The position numbers were made by a program, and so were the translations under genes. From assembly GCF_012317385.1 (NCBI RefSeq), contig NZ_CP051144.1, forward strand, positions 2,976,001 to 3,040,000: 64,000 nucleotides of DNA, in the 5' to 3' direction. This document shows positions 9,049-20,206 of the stretch, in pieces. The stretch is from Romboutsia sp. CE17. GTDB lineage: Bacteria > Bacillota > Clostridia > Peptostreptococcales > Peptostreptococcaceae. Numbering within the stretch: the stretch's first letter is position 1; the number at the start of each line of letters is the position of its first letter. The notes below the pieces were generated by a model, which was given only the letters and a program-made list of their open reading frames with translations, was not told the DNA's origin and did not search any database.

Positions 9049-12000
9049 ATGAGCAATAAATTTGTTCATCTTCATGTTCACACAGAATATAGTTTACTTG
9101 ATGGTTTTTCAAGGTTAAAGAAACTTATAAATAGATGTAAAGAACTTAATATGGATGCCATTGCGATAACTGACCATGGTTGTATGTTTGGAGCAATAGA
9201 TTTTTATAAAGAAGCTAAAAAAGCTGGTATAAAACCTATAATAGGTTGTGAAGTTTATACAGCAGCACGTAGTTTAAATGATAAAGATCCAAATTACGAT
9301 AAGTCACAGGGACACTTAGTATTATTGGCTGAAAATATGACTGGTTATAGCAATTTAATAAAGATGGTATCAAAATCTTATGTAGAGGGATTCTATTATA
9401 AACCAAGAGTAGATATGGAGGAACTTAGACAACATAGTGAAGGAATAATTGCTTTATCAGCATGTTTAGCAGGAGATGTATCTCAAGCTCTTATGGATAG
9501 AAATTATGAAAAAGCTAAAAGACTTACATTAGAATATAGAGATATATTTGGTAAAGACAACTATTTTTTAGAAATACAGGATCATAATTTACCAGAGCAA
9601 AAAGAAGTAAATGCTGGAATTATAAAGTTGTCGAAAGAACTAGATATACCATTAGTTGCAACTAATGACTTGCATTATGTAAACAAAGAAGATTCAAAAA
9701 TACATGATATACTTATGTGTATTCAAATGGGAAAAACAGTAAATGATCCAAGTAGAATGAGATTTGGTAGTGATGAATTTTATCTTAAATCTAGAGAAGA
9801 AATGGAAGAAATATTTCCATATGCAATAGATGCATTAGATAATACTGTAAAGATAGCAGAACGATGTAATGTAGAATTTGACTTTAACACAATTCATCTT
9901 CCTAATTATGATGTCCCTGAAGGATATACAACGAATAGTTATTTAAGGGAACTGTGTTTTAAAGGTCTAAAAGAGAGATATGAAAATCCTAATGAAGAGG
10001 TAATAGAAAGATTAAATTATGAACTTAGTGTTATTGAGAAAATGGGATATGTAGAGTATTTCTTAATAACATGGGACTTTATAAATTATGCAAAAGAAAA
10101 CAATATAATGGTTGGTCCAGGTCGTGGTAGTGCTGCAGGTTCAATTGTTGCTTATACATTAAAAATAACAGATATAGATCCAATTAAATACTCATTATTA
10201 TTTGAGCGTTTTTTAAACCCAGAACGTGTATCCATGCCGGATATAGATATAGATTTTTGCTACGAAAGAAGAGAAGAAGTTATAGATTATGTAAAGCATA
10301 AGTATGGAGAAGATCATGTTGCACAAATTATTACCTTTGGAACAATGGGAGCAAAAGCAGCTATAAGAGATGTTGGTAGAGTATTAGATATACCATATAA
10401 TAAAGTCGATAAGATAGCAAAAGAAATACCATTTGCATTAGGAATGACAATAGATAAGGCATTAGATACAAATCCTAATTTAAGAGAATTATATGAAAAT
10501 GATGCAGAGACGAAAGAAATAATAGATATTTCAAAGTCAATAGAAGGTATGTTAAGACATGCTTCAACACATGCTGCTGGAGTTGTTATATCGAAAAAGC
10601 CAGTAGATGAGTATGTACCACTATACAAACATCAAGATGCAATTACTACACAATTTACAATGACTACTTTAGAAGAACTAGGTCTATTAAAAATGGATTT
10701 CCTTGGGCTTAGAACACTTACAGTAATAAGGGATGCATTAGATTTAATAGAAAAAAATTATGGAAAAAAAATAGATTTCTCTAAAATGGACTATGATGAT
10801 CCTAAGGTTTATGAGCTTTTATCATCAGGTAATACATTAGGAGTATTCCAGTTAGAAAGTGCTGGAATGAGAAGTTTCATGAAGCAGCTTAAGCCAGATA
10901 ATTTTGAGGATATAGTAGCCGGAATATCACTATATAGACCAGGTCCTATGGATTCTATACCAACATATATAGAAAATAAAAATAACCCTGATAAAGTTAA
11001 ATATATTCATGAATCTTTAAGACCTATAATGGAAGTAACATATGGATGTTTAGTATATCAAGAGCAGGTAATGCAGGTAGTTAGAGACTTAGGCGGATAT
11101 AGCTATGGACGTAGTGACTTAGTTAGAAGAGCAATGGGTAAAAAGAAAATGGATGTCATGGAAGAAGAAAGACAATACTTTATATATGGTAAAAAAGATG
11201 AAGATGGTAATGTTGAAATACCAGGTTGTATATCAAATGGAATTCCTGAAGATGTGGCTAATAAGATATTTGACGATATGATAGACTTTGCAAAGTATGC
11301 GTTTAATAAATCTCATGCAGCAGCTTATGGAGTTTTATCATATGAAACGGCATATTTAAAAGCACATTATCCTGTGGAATTTATGGCAGCTTTAATAACT
11401 AGTGTAATGGGTAATACAGATAAAGTTGTTGAATATATTAGAGAATGTAATGCTTTAGGAATAGATGTATTAAAACCAGATATAAATAAAAGTTTTGGTA
11501 AATTTTCAGTTGAAGGTAATAATATAAGATTTGGATTAGCTGCAGTTAAAAATGTTGGTGTTAATGTTATAAATAATATTATAGATGAAAGAGAAATTAA
11601 TGGAACTTTTACAGATTTTGTAGACTTAGTAAAAAGATTGGATTCAAAGGATACAAATAAAAGAGTTTTAGAAAGTTTAATAAAGTGTGGAGCATTTGAT
11701 AATATAAGTCAAAATAGAGCTAGTTTAATGGCAGGATATGAATCTTTATTAGACAGTATATCTATGGATAGAAAGAAGAATATACAGGGGCAAATATCTT
11801 TGTTTGATGCTTTTGGTACAAGCAATGAGACAGAGCAATTTCAGGATATATATACTATGCCAAAAAGAGAAGAATATGAAGAAAGAGAAAGACTAAATTT
11901 AGAAAAAGAAGTTTTAGGAATGTATGTAAGTGGTCACCCTTTATCCCAATATAAAGAAGAGTTAGAAAGAAAAACCTCGATTGATAATGGTAAATTAAAC

Positions 12001-12564
12001 TCTTTAAAAGAAGACGAAGAAGCATTTTTTTCTTTAGATGATAGAGAAGTAATAATGGGTGGAATGGTAGTTAATAAAACTATAAAAACTACTAAAAGAA
12101 ATGATATTATGGCCTTTATAGAGTTAGAAGATTTATATGGTACGATAGAAGTAATAGTATTTCCACAAATTTTACAAAGATATAATGCTATACTTAATGA
12201 GGATAGTATAATTTATGTTAAAGGTAGACTAAACATAAAAGAAGGAGAAAATGCAAAAATCATTGCTAATGAATTTAAAGATATAAATGATAACATTGAT
12301 TTTGGAGAAAATAAAAAATACACAGCTAAAAAAACATCTAAAACAGGGTTATATTTAAAGATTGATAGCTTTAGCAATAATGACTTACTAGATAGGATAA
12401 AGTATATATTATTAGATAACAGAGGAACGGAATATGTATACTTATACGCAGATGATACAAAACAATTGTATAAATGGAATGGCATTAGTATAAACATAAA
12501 TGAAAATGTTATACACAGATTAGAAAGCTTACTACCTAAAGCTAATATAAAAGTAAAAATGTAA
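9049..12564 (+). CDS. dnaE: DNA polymerase III alpha subunit
   Basis: The DnaE-type replicative polymerase subunit, about 1171 residues. An N-terminal PHP domain carries HLHVHTEYSLLDG; the palm holds the catalytic aspartates in MPDIDIDFCYERREEVIDYV; VGPGRGSAAGS and YQEQVM are further family landmarks; the C-terminal part has helix-hairpin-helix and OB-fold regions (IMGGMVVNKTIKTTKRNDIMAFIELED). In Firmicutes DnaE works alongside PolC, notably in primer extension on the lagging strand. The ATG at 9049 has GGAGGTGA six bases upstream; a possible ATG at 9013 has no such site. It precedes pfkA and pyk, a common clostridial order. Confidence 0.96.
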   Translation: MSNKFVHLHVHTEYSLLDGFSRLKKLINRCKELNMDAIAITDHGCMFGAIDFYKEAKKAGIKPIIGCEVYTAARSLNDKDPNYDKSQGHLVLLAENMTGYSNLIKMVSKSYVEGFYYKPRVDMEELRQHSEGIIALSACLAGDVSQALMDRNYEKAKRLTLEYRDIFGKDNYFLEIQDHNLPEQKEVNAGIIKLSKELDIPLVATNDLHYVNKEDSKIHDILMCIQMGKTVNDPSRMRFGSDEFYLKSREEMEEIFPYAIDALDNTVKIAERCNVEFDFNTIHLPNYDVPEGYTTNSYLRELCFKGLKERYENPNEEVIERLNYELSVIEKMGYVEYFLITWDFINYAKENNIMVGPGRGSAAGSIVAYTLKITDIDPIKYSLLFERFLNPERVSMPDIDIDFCYERREEVIDYVKHKYGEDHVAQIITFGTMGAKAAIRDVGRVLDIPYNKVDKIAKEIPFALGMTIDKALDTNPNLRELYENDAETKEIIDISKSIEGMLRHASTHAAGVVISKKPVDEYVPLYKHQDAITTQFTMTTLEELGLLKMDFLGLRTLTVIRDALDLIEKNYGKKIDFSKMDYDDPKVYELLSSGNTLGVFQLESAGMRSFMKQLKPDNFEDIVAGISLYRPGPMDSIPTYIENKNNPDKVKYIHESLRPIMEVTYGCLVYQEQVMQVVRDLGGYSYGRSDLVRRAMGKKKMDVMEEERQYFIYGKKDEDGNVEIPGCISNGIPEDVANKIFDDMIDFAKYAFNKSHAAAYGVLSYETAYLKAHYPVEFMAALITSVMGNTDKVVEYIRECNALGIDVLKPDINKSFGKFSVEGNNIRFGLAAVKNVGVNVINNIIDEREINGTFTDFVDLVKRLDSKDTNKRVLESLIKCGAFDNISQNRASLMAGYESLLDSISMDRKKNIQGQISLFDAFGTSNETEQFQDIYTMPKREEYEERERLNLEKEVLGMYVSGHPLSQYKEELERKTSIDNGKLNSLKEDEEAFFSLDDREVIMGGMVVNKTIKTTKRNDIMAFIELEDLYGTIEVIVFPQILQRYNAILNEDSIIYVKGRLNIKEGENAKIIANEFKDINDNIDFGENKKYTAKKTSKTGLYLKIDSFSNNDLLDRIKYILLDNRGTEYVYLYADDTKQLYKWNGISININENVIHRLESLLPKANIKVKM

Positions 12565-12670
12565 GTGGAAAATAAAAAAAATAAATAATTATAATAGTAT
12601 AAAAAATATTTTGAGATATGATATAATATCAAAAAATGGATATTTTTTAGAGATTTTTAATTTTTTTACC

Positions 12671-12714
12671 TATAATGGGATAAAAAAATAATCTAGGGAC
12701 TTAAAAAGTCCCTA
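12671..12714 (+). promoter_or_regulatory. Putative pfkA-pyk promoter and leader hairpin
   Basis: A TATAAT at 12671-12676 followed about 18 bases later by the hairpin TAGGGAC / GTCCCTA (12694-12714). No T-run follows, so it is more likely a leader stem near the transcript 5' end than a terminator. The -35 is not clear. Confidence 0.4.
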
Positions 12715-12720
12715 ATATAG

Positions 12721-13698
<978 letters not shown>

Positions 13699-13715
13699 TT
13701 AGGAGGAAAATATAA

Positions 13716-15476
13716 ATGCTTAAAAATGTAAAAAGAACTAAAATAGTTTGTACATTAGGACCAGCTTCCGAAAGTGAAGAAATACTAACTCAGCTAGTAG
13801 AAAATGGGTTAAATGTATGTAGATTTAACTTCTCTCACGGGTCACATGAAGAGCATAAAGAAAGGCTAGATATAGCAAAAAAAGTTAGGGAAAAATTAAA
13901 TAAGCCTGTTGCATTATTATTAGATACAAAAGGACCTGAAATAAGAACTGGTCAATTTGCTGATCCTGAAGTTTTCTTAGAAGAAGGAAGTAAGTTTACT
14001 ATAACAATGAAAGATGTTATAGGAACAAAAGAAATGTGTACAGTAAGCTATAAGGACCTTGTTAAAGATGTTAAAACTGGGGACATGATATTAATAGATG
14101 ATGGTTTAGTTGGCCTTAGAGTTCAAGAAATAAATGATGCTGATATAATTTGTGTTGTTGAGAACTCAGGTGTAGTTAAAAATCATAAAGGAGTTAATGT
14201 TCCAGGAGTAAAAATAAACTTACCAGCAATAACTCCAAAAGATATAAGTGATATAGAATTTGGTATAAGTCAAGGAATAGATTTTATAGCTGCATCTTTC
14301 GTTAGAAAGGCATCGGATGTATTAGCTATAAGAGAAATATTAGAAAATAATAATGCTACAGATATAAAAATAATATCTAAGATAGAAAACCAAGAAGGTG
14401 TAGATAACTTAGATGAAATATTAAAAGTATCTGACGGTATAATGGTAGCAAGAGGAGATCTTGGAGTTGAAATACCAACAGAAGAAATGCCTATAGTTCA
14501 AAAGATGATGATAAAAAAATGTAAAGAAGCAGCTAAGCCAGTTATAACAGCTACTCAAATGCTAGACTCTATGATAAGAAATCCAAGACCAACAAGAGCA
14601 GAAGTAACAGATGTTGCAAATGCAATATATGACGGAACTGATGCAATAATGCTATCGGGAGAAACTGCTGCAGGAAAATATCCAATTGAAGCTGTAAAAA
14701 CAATGGCTACAATAGCTAGAAGAACAGAGCAGACTTTAGATTATTCTAAGTTATTAAAAGAAAATTCAACTAATCATGAAACAGTAACCGACGCTATAAG
14801 TTATGCAACTTGCTCAACTGCAGTTTCATTAAATGCATCAGCTATAGTAACAGCTACATCTTCAGGATATACTGCAAAAATGGTATCTAAATTTAGACCA
14901 CAATCTCCAATAGTTGCTGCTACTGCAAATGATAAAGTTATGAGACAATTAAACCTTAGTTGGGGAGTATATCCGGTTAAATCTGATTTAGCATCTAATA
15001 CTGATGAGGTTATAGAAAATTCTATAGACGCAGCTAAAGATGCTAAGTATGTAAACGATGGAGAATTAGTTGTAGTAACATCAGGTGTTCCAGTTGGTGT
15101 AAGCGGAACAACAAACTTAATAAAAGTTCATGTTATTAGTGAAGAAATAGTTCAAGGTATAGGTGTAGGAGACAAAACTGTAGAAGGTAAGGTTCATATA
15201 GTTAAGTCCGGCCAAGTATGCGAAGACTTTAATGAAGGTGATATATTAGTTACTACAATGACTGACATAGAAATGAATCCTTATATAGAAAGGGCTGGAG
15301 CTATAGTAACAGAAGATGGCGGAATGACATCTCATGCGGCTATAGTAGGTTTAAACTTAAATAAGGCTGTAGTTGTATCTGCTTATAATATACTTGATTT
15401 AGTTAAAGATGGAGAAGTTATAACAGTAGATGCTTCAAGAGGAGCGATATACAGAGGTTCAACAAGAGTCTTATAA
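13716..15476 (+). CDS. pyk: Pyruvate kinase with C-terminal PEP-utilising domain
   Basis: Converts phosphoenolpyruvate and ADP to pyruvate and ATP. The catalytic core has TKIVCTLGPAS at the N-terminus, CRFNFSHGSHEEH, and the signature IISKIENQEGVDNLDEIL near residue 220, then MVARGDLGVEIP. At 586 residues it is about 110 longer than minimal enzymes. The extra part contains EDGGMTSHAAIVGL, the PEP-utilising mobile domain also found in Bacillus pyruvate kinase. AGGAGGAAAA precedes the ATG. Transcribed with pfkA. Confidence 0.97.
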   Translation: MLKNVKRTKIVCTLGPASESEEILTQLVENGLNVCRFNFSHGSHEEHKERLDIAKKVREKLNKPVALLLDTKGPEIRTGQFADPEVFLEEGSKFTITMKDVIGTKEMCTVSYKDLVKDVKTGDMILIDDGLVGLRVQEINDADIICVVENSGVVKNHKGVNVPGVKINLPAITPKDISDIEFGISQGIDFIAASFVRKASDVLAIREILENNNATDIKIISKIENQEGVDNLDEILKVSDGIMVARGDLGVEIPTEEMPIVQKMMIKKCKEAAKPVITATQMLDSMIRNPRPTRAEVTDVANAIYDGTDAIMLSGETAAGKYPIEAVKTMATIARRTEQTLDYSKLLKENSTNHETVTDAISYATCSTAVSLNASAIVTATSSGYTAKMVSKFRPQSPIVAATANDKVMRQLNLSWGVYPVKSDLASNTDEVIENSIDAAKDAKYVNDGELVVVTSGVPVGVSGTTNLIKVHVISEEIVQGIGVGDKTVEGKVHIVKSGQVCEDFNEGDILVTTMTDIEMNPYIERAGAIVTEDGGMTSHAAIVGLNLNKAVVVSAYNILDLVKDGEVITVDASRGAIYRGSTRVL

Positions 15477-15546
15477 GAGCTTAAATAATTGTTATAAAAT
15501 TACTTAGAATATATAATGAAACTGTTATTATATATTTAAATTATTT

Positions 15547-15583
15547 GGCCACTAGGTTACTAATAAACTTAGTGGTTCTTTTA
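15547..15583 (+). terminator. Terminator after pyk
   Basis: CCACTAGGTT and AACTTAGTGG arms followed by TTCTTTTAT. Confidence 0.7.
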
Positions 15584-15694
15584 TATTCTAATATTTGAAT
15601 AAGACTTAGACCATAAAAGTAATATATACATCAATGTTAACTTTTATCCTAAAATATTAATATCATAGGATTTAAAAGTAAAGATTTATTTATA

Positions 15695-15722
15695 TAAGGG
15701 CTTTATAAGCTCTTGTTTTTTT
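15695..15722 (+). terminator. Second hairpin between pyk and rlmD
   Basis: AAGGGCTT / AAGCTCTT pairing with a four-base loop followed by GTTTTTTT. The pyk-rlmD gap of about 300 bases otherwise shows nothing beyond the two hairpins and the rlmD ribosome site CGGAGG. Confidence 0.55.
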
Positions 15723-15774
15723 GGTAAAATAAATTCTTGTAGTTTCTTAAATAATATGTACGGAGGATTAACCT

Positions 15775-17142
15775 ATGTTGTCAAAAAATAAAGAGTATAT
15801 AGTAGATATAGTTGATATAGGTCAAGGTGGCGTTGGAATAGGTAAATACGATGGTTTTACAGTATTTGTAGATGGCGGACTAATAAAAGATAAAGTAAAA
15901 GTAAAAATCAATAAATCAAAGAAAAATTATGCTGTAGGAGATATAGTTGAGATAATAGAAGAATCACCATACAGAGTAAAGAGAAGATGCAATGATAGTT
16001 TGAAAGAATGCGGAGGATGCCAAATTCAAGAGTTGGATTATCAAAAGCAGCTTGATATAAAAACTAATGAAGTTAAACAAGTAATAAATAGGATCGGAAA
16101 ATTAGAAAATGTATTAATACATGAAACTCTAGGTATGGAAGATCCAATAAGATATAGAAATAAAGCTCAATTCCCAATACAAAAGGTTGGGTCAAACCCT
16201 TTAATAGGATTCTATAAAAAGAAAAGTCATGACATAATACCTACTGATAAATGTGTTATACAGCATGAGATAAATGACAAAATTATGAAAATAATTAAAA
16301 CTTATATAAATGCATATAAAGTAAGTATTTATGATGAAAAAACTCATACTGGAGTTTTAAGACATTTAGTAACAAAGATAGGATTTACAACAAATGAAGT
16401 TATGGTAGTTCTAGTTGCGAATGGAAGAAAATTACCATATTTAAAAGAGTTAGCATCAGTTTTAGAAGAAAATGTTCCTGGATTTAAGACATTAGTTGTA
16501 AATGTAAATAGAGAAAAAACAAATGTTATCTTAGGCAAAGAAAATATAGTTGTTTATGGAGACGGAAAAATAAATGATTATATAGGAGATTTAGTTTTTG
16601 AGATATCTCCACTATCATTCTTCCAAGTAAATCCTGCTCAAACTGAAGTTTTATATAATAAGGCTTTAGAGTATGCGGATTTAAAAGAGAATGATACAGT
16701 ATTTGATATATATTGTGGAATAGGTACTATATCATTATTCTTGGCTCAGAAGGCTAAAAAAGTATATGGTATAGAAATAGTAGAAGATGCAATAAAAGAT
16801 GCTAAAATAAATGCTAACTTAAATAAACTAGATAATGTTGAGTTTTATGTTGGAAAAGCAGAAGAAGTAGTTCCTAAAATGTATAAAGAAGGTAAAACTG
16901 CAAATGTAGTAGTTGTGGATCCACCAAGAAAAGGGTGTGATGAGAAGGTTCTTGATACTATAGTTTCAATGAAGCCGGATAGAGTTGTGTATGTTTCTTG
17001 TAACCCATCTACTTTGGCTAGAGATTTAGCTTATTTAGATGAAAGAGGTTATAAGTGTTTAGAAATACAACCAGTGGATATGTTCCCACATACAATGCAC
17101 GTTGAGTGCTGTGCGAAGATAGTTAAGAAGTCTGATTTATAA
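15775..17142 (+). CDS. rlmD: 23S rRNA (uracil-C5)-methyltransferase, RlmD/RumA family
   Basis: A 455-residue SAM-dependent RNA uracil C5-methyltransferase. It has an N-terminal TRAM domain (DIVDIGQGGVGIGKYDGFTV), an iron-sulfur cysteine set (RRCNDSLKECGGCQIQ around residue 78), the SAM-binding DIYCGIGTISLFLA near 316, VVDPPRKGCD near 380 and the catalytic-cysteine motif YVSCNPSTLARDL. Family members modify 23S U1939 or U747 and paralogues are common, so the exact site is inferred. Its last codons overlap the convergent recombinase gene by 20 bases and carry one copy of the att-like repeat, marking it as the insertion target of the downstream island. Confidence 0.93.
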   Translation: MLSKNKEYIVDIVDIGQGGVGIGKYDGFTVFVDGGLIKDKVKVKINKSKKNYAVGDIVEIIEESPYRVKRRCNDSLKECGGCQIQELDYQKQLDIKTNEVKQVINRIGKLENVLIHETLGMEDPIRYRNKAQFPIQKVGSNPLIGFYKKKSHDIIPTDKCVIQHEINDKIMKIIKTYINAYKVSIYDEKTHTGVLRHLVTKIGFTTNEVMVVLVANGRKLPYLKELASVLEENVPGFKTLVVNVNREKTNVILGKENIVVYGDGKINDYIGDLVFEISPLSFFQVNPAQTEVLYNKALEYADLKENDTVFDIYCGIGTISLFLAQKAKKVYGIEIVEDAIKDAKINANLNKLDNVEFYVGKAEEVVPKMYKEGKTANVVVVDPPRKGCDEKVLDTIVSMKPDRVVYVSCNPSTLARDLAYLDERGYKCLEIQPVDMFPHTMHVECCAKIVKKSDL

Positions 17143-17145
17143 AAT
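17119..17145. repeat. attL-like repeat at the rlmD stop codon
   Basis: ATAGTTAAGAA, three bases GTC, then TGATTTATAAAAT. The same 11-mer and 13-mer, in the same order and spacing, recur at 31455-31481 with TGT in the middle (24 of 27 identical). Read in the rlmD frame the copies give IVKKSDL-stop and IVKNVDL-stop, so both would close rlmD. This is what integration into the gene's 3' end by a site-specific recombinase produces. Confidence 0.65.
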
Positions 17146-18628
17146 CAGATAAACATATAGATGGCTCCGATAATCGGTAATAAATTCTCGGAGTACCATC
17201 TTCATCTACTTCGATTTTATCTATTAATCTATTTATAACATTAGGTGTTAGTTCAGTAATAGTATAAGCTATACTTTTAAAATAGCTTATATTGTTGCTT
17301 ATATTAGCTTTGAAATTTGTATTCATAGTGCTTTCAATAGAAAGTTTTCTATTTTTTAATTCATTTAGTTCTAAGTTAATATTTTCTACGATAGTATCAT
17401 AATCATCCTTACTAATAAAATCATCTATAAATTTATTAAGAGCATTATTTTTTCTTATAGTTAATTTTAAAATTTTATTATTTATACTATCTAGTTTATT
17501 TTTACTAGATTTAGACTCTATATTTAAGTTGAAATTAAGAGCCTTAAAAAATGATTTATTATTTGTAGAATTACATATAAAATCTAAGTCACACATGATT
17601 ATATCTTTAAGATTTTGTTCACGTATTATATGAGAACTACAAGCTTTAAGACCATGTTTATTAAAGTTACCACAAATATATCCCTTTCTATTCTTTTTAA
17701 AATGCATTCCATGACTACAATCAGCACATATAAGAATATTACTAAATAGATGTGTACTTTGAGCAGGCCTTTTTCTTCTACGAGATGATATTAGCTTCTG
17801 AACTGCATAAAAATCATCTTTAGATATTATAGCTTCATGCGTATTTTTTACTATAATTAAATCATCATTAGATATAATTTCTCTTCTAGTAGAAGTAACA
17901 CTTTTCGTTGTGCTTCTTCCTTGCACTAAATCACCTATAAAATGAGGATTTTCTAAAATACATCTTACAGATGAACCATGCCACTTGGATGATGCATTTG
18001 TTATACCTGCCACTTGGCTAGGGCTAGGAATATCATCATTATATAAACCTCTTGCAATAGCATCAAAACCTACACCACTTATGTATTCATTAAATATTCT
18101 TTTAACTATGCCAGGTGTAAAATCATTTCTAATGAATAACTTACCATCTTTACAGTAATAGCCATATGGAGGAATAGAACCTTTAAATAATCCTTTTTCA
18201 GCTCTAGATTTTAATGCATATTTAACTCTGTCACTAATTCTTTGAGATTCTTGTTCATACATCCAAGCATACATACCAAACATATGAGTGTTACCTTCAA
18301 TAGTATTTATAGCATTGTCTAAAGTTATAATGTGTATATTGTTATTTTCAGCTAACGACTTTACTTCATACGATAGTTTACCATTTCTAGCTATCCTAGA
18401 AAGTTCTTTAGCTAATATAATTTCAAATTTTTTATTTTTTGCATCAGATATCATTTGTTGAAACTGTTCTCTTTTATCTTTAGTTCCAGATTCTATATCG
18501 ATATACATTTTGCCAATATCCCAGCCTTTATCTGAGATATATTTAAAAAATAAGTCTTTTTGATTTTGTAAAGAAGTTTTTTGTTCCTCTTTATCAGTTG
18601 AAACTCTTATATAAATTGCACATTTCAT
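17123..18628 (-). CDS. Large serine recombinase (integrase/transposase type), first of pair
   Basis: A 501-residue large serine recombinase. The N-terminal resolvase domain begins with CAIYIRVSTDKEEQ, with nucleophile Ser10 and the conserved arginine before it; ELSRIARNG is the second active-site block. A recombinase domain follows (YISGVGFDAIARGLYNDDIPSP), then a zinc ribbon with ICADCSHGMHF and a second cysteine pair around residues 295-335, and a coiled-coil stretch before the C-terminus. I start at 18628 because the upstream ATG at 18637 abuts the GGAG site, while 18628 is at normal distance. The 3' end runs 20 bases into rlmD, placing it next to the proposed attL. It probably integrates or excises the island. 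Confidence 0.9.
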   Translation of the reverse strand: MKCAIYIRVSTDKEEQKTSLQNQKDLFFKYISDKGWDIGKMYIDIESGTKDKREQFQQMISDAKNKKFEIILAKELSRIARNGKLSYEVKSLAENNNIHIITLDNAINTIEGNTHMFGMYAWMYEQESQRISDRVKYALKSRAEKGLFKGSIPPYGYYCKDGKLFIRNDFTPGIVKRIFNEYISGVGFDAIARGLYNDDIPSPSQVAGITNASSKWHGSSVRCILENPHFIGDLVQGRSTTKSVTSTRREIISNDDLIIVKNTHEAIISKDDFYAVQKLISSRRRKRPAQSTHLFSNILICADCSHGMHFKKNRKGYICGNFNKHGLKACSSHIIREQNLKDIIMCDLDFICNSTNNKSFFKALNFNLNIESKSSKNKLDSINNKILKLTIRKNNALNKFIDDFISKDDYDTIVENINLELNELKNRKLSIESTMNTNFKANISNNISYFKSIAYTITELTPNVINRLIDKIEVDEDGTPRIYYRLSEPSICLSDFINQTS

Positions 18629-18736
18629 TATAAACATCTCCTTTGCTTGAAGATGTAGTATTATTTACCTTAATATAATTATTATAATATTTATAGGAAT
18701 ATAATTCTAGATAGGATATAAATTAGAGGATGAGAC

Positions 18737-20206
18737 CTAAAATCTATAGTAGATTTTAGGTTCACCTAATTTAGTAATTTCTATTTTTTTTATAAAGTAA
18801 TTTAATATTTGAGGGTTTAAAGATGCTGATTTGATGATTCTTGACTTTAATAAATCGAAATCACGTGGTAAATCTATTTTATCTTTTACCATCAACATAG
18901 ATTCAATAGCATGTATATTTTTTAAGATATCATTTATATTATTATCTAATTCAGCAATAGCTATATTGTATTCATTTATAGTGATTTCACAATCTAAGTG
19001 CATATCAAAAGCTTTTTTTTTCCTATTTTCTAGTCTCTTTTTTTCTATATGAAGGTTAGTTAAAGTAGACTTAGATTTCCTTATATTTTTATTTAGTCTT
19101 CTTTCTATATAGTTAAGTAAAAAACCTGAGTCAGAATTATCGATTTTATCAATTATATTTTTAGTCAATAAATTTACTAAGTCAATTTTCTTTATTTTTT
19201 CAGTACAACATGTTTTTTTACCATACTTTAAACGACCAGAGCATATGTAATCATTATTCCTAAGTGACATAGCTCTTCCACAAGCTTCACAGTATATAAG
19301 ATTACTAAATAAATGTGTTTTTCTTGCAACCTTTGTATTGGGTTTTCTAGATTCAATTATATCTTTAACTAAATTAAATTGTTGCGTACTAATTATAGGT
19401 TCATGTGTTTTTTCAACTACAATATAATCATTTTTAGAATTATTAACTCTATTTTTATATATAGTATTAACAGCTTCAGTTTTTCCTTGTACCAAATTAC
19501 CGATATAGTGCTGATTAACTAGTATTTTTCTTATAGTTGAAGAACTCCATTTACTTGAAGCATTTTTCTTATTTAATAATTGACTAGGAGTAATAATATT
19601 TTCTTCAGTCAATTTTTTTGCTATAGACTCAGCAGATTCTCCTGATACATAATCACTAAATATTCTTTGCACTACTTTAGGGGATTCATCATCTTTAATA
19701 TATAGTTTTCCTTCTATGCAACAGTACCCATAAGGTGGTGTTGAACCAATAAATATACCACTTTTAGCCATTGTTTTTTTACTTTGTTTAGTTCTTAAAC
19801 TAGTTATTTTACTTTCCTCTGAATAAATAAGTATATATGTTGAAAATAAACTTATATTTCCTTTTATACTATTTATATCACCACTCAATGTTACGATATG
19901 AAAATTTTTAGCAACTACATGGTCTCGTAAATATTCAAGTTCTAAAGCATTTCTAGAAAGTCGAGAAAGGTCTTTTACTATAATAACATCTATATTTTTA
20001 GATAAAGCATCTTTAACTATTTTATTATATCCATCACGCTTATTATAACGACCACTTTTAGTTCCAGTGAAAATATCATGATAAACATTATATACTTCAA
20101 AGCCATGAGCCTTTGCAAAATCTCTACAAGCAAGTTCTTGATATTCTAATGATGTTTCTTGAGATTCTTTATCTGTTGATACACGTATATATATTCCAGC
20201 TTTCAT
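18737..20206 (-). CDS. Large serine recombinase, second of pair
   Basis: A 489-residue recombinase with the same layout as its neighbour: catalytic IYIRVSTDKESQ (Ser10), DLSRLSRNALE, recombinase domain (YVSGESAESIAKKLTEENI), zinc ribbon (YCEACGRAMSL and a later CSGRLKYGKKTCC) and a Lys/Arg-rich coiled coil. The two proteins are clearly homologous but well diverged. The ATG overlaps the stop of the upstream 45-codon gene as TAATG, indicating translational coupling. Paired large serine recombinases occur in some clostridial transposons, where both may be needed; whether that is so here is inference. Confidence 0.9.
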   Translation of the reverse strand: MKAGIYIRVSTDKESQETSLEYQELACRDFAKAHGFEVYNVYHDIFTGTKSGRYNKRDGYNKIVKDALSKNIDVIIVKDLSRLSRNALELEYLRDHVVAKNFHIVTLSGDINSIKGNISLFSTYILIYSEESKITSLRTKQSKKTMAKSGIFIGSTPPYGYCCIEGKLYIKDDESPKVVQRIFSDYVSGESAESIAKKLTEENIITPSQLLNKKNASSKWSSSTIRKILVNQHYIGNLVQGKTEAVNTIYKNRVNNSKNDYIVVEKTHEPIISTQQFNLVKDIIESRKPNTKVARKTHLFSNLIYCEACGRAMSLRNNDYICSGRLKYGKKTCCTEKIKKIDLVNLLTKNIIDKIDNSDSGFLLNYIERRLNKNIRKSKSTLTNLHIEKKRLENRKKKAFDMHLDCEITINEYNIAIAELDNNINDILKNIHAIESMLMVKDKIDLPRDFDLLKSRIIKSASLNPQILNYFIKKIEITKLGEPKIYYRF

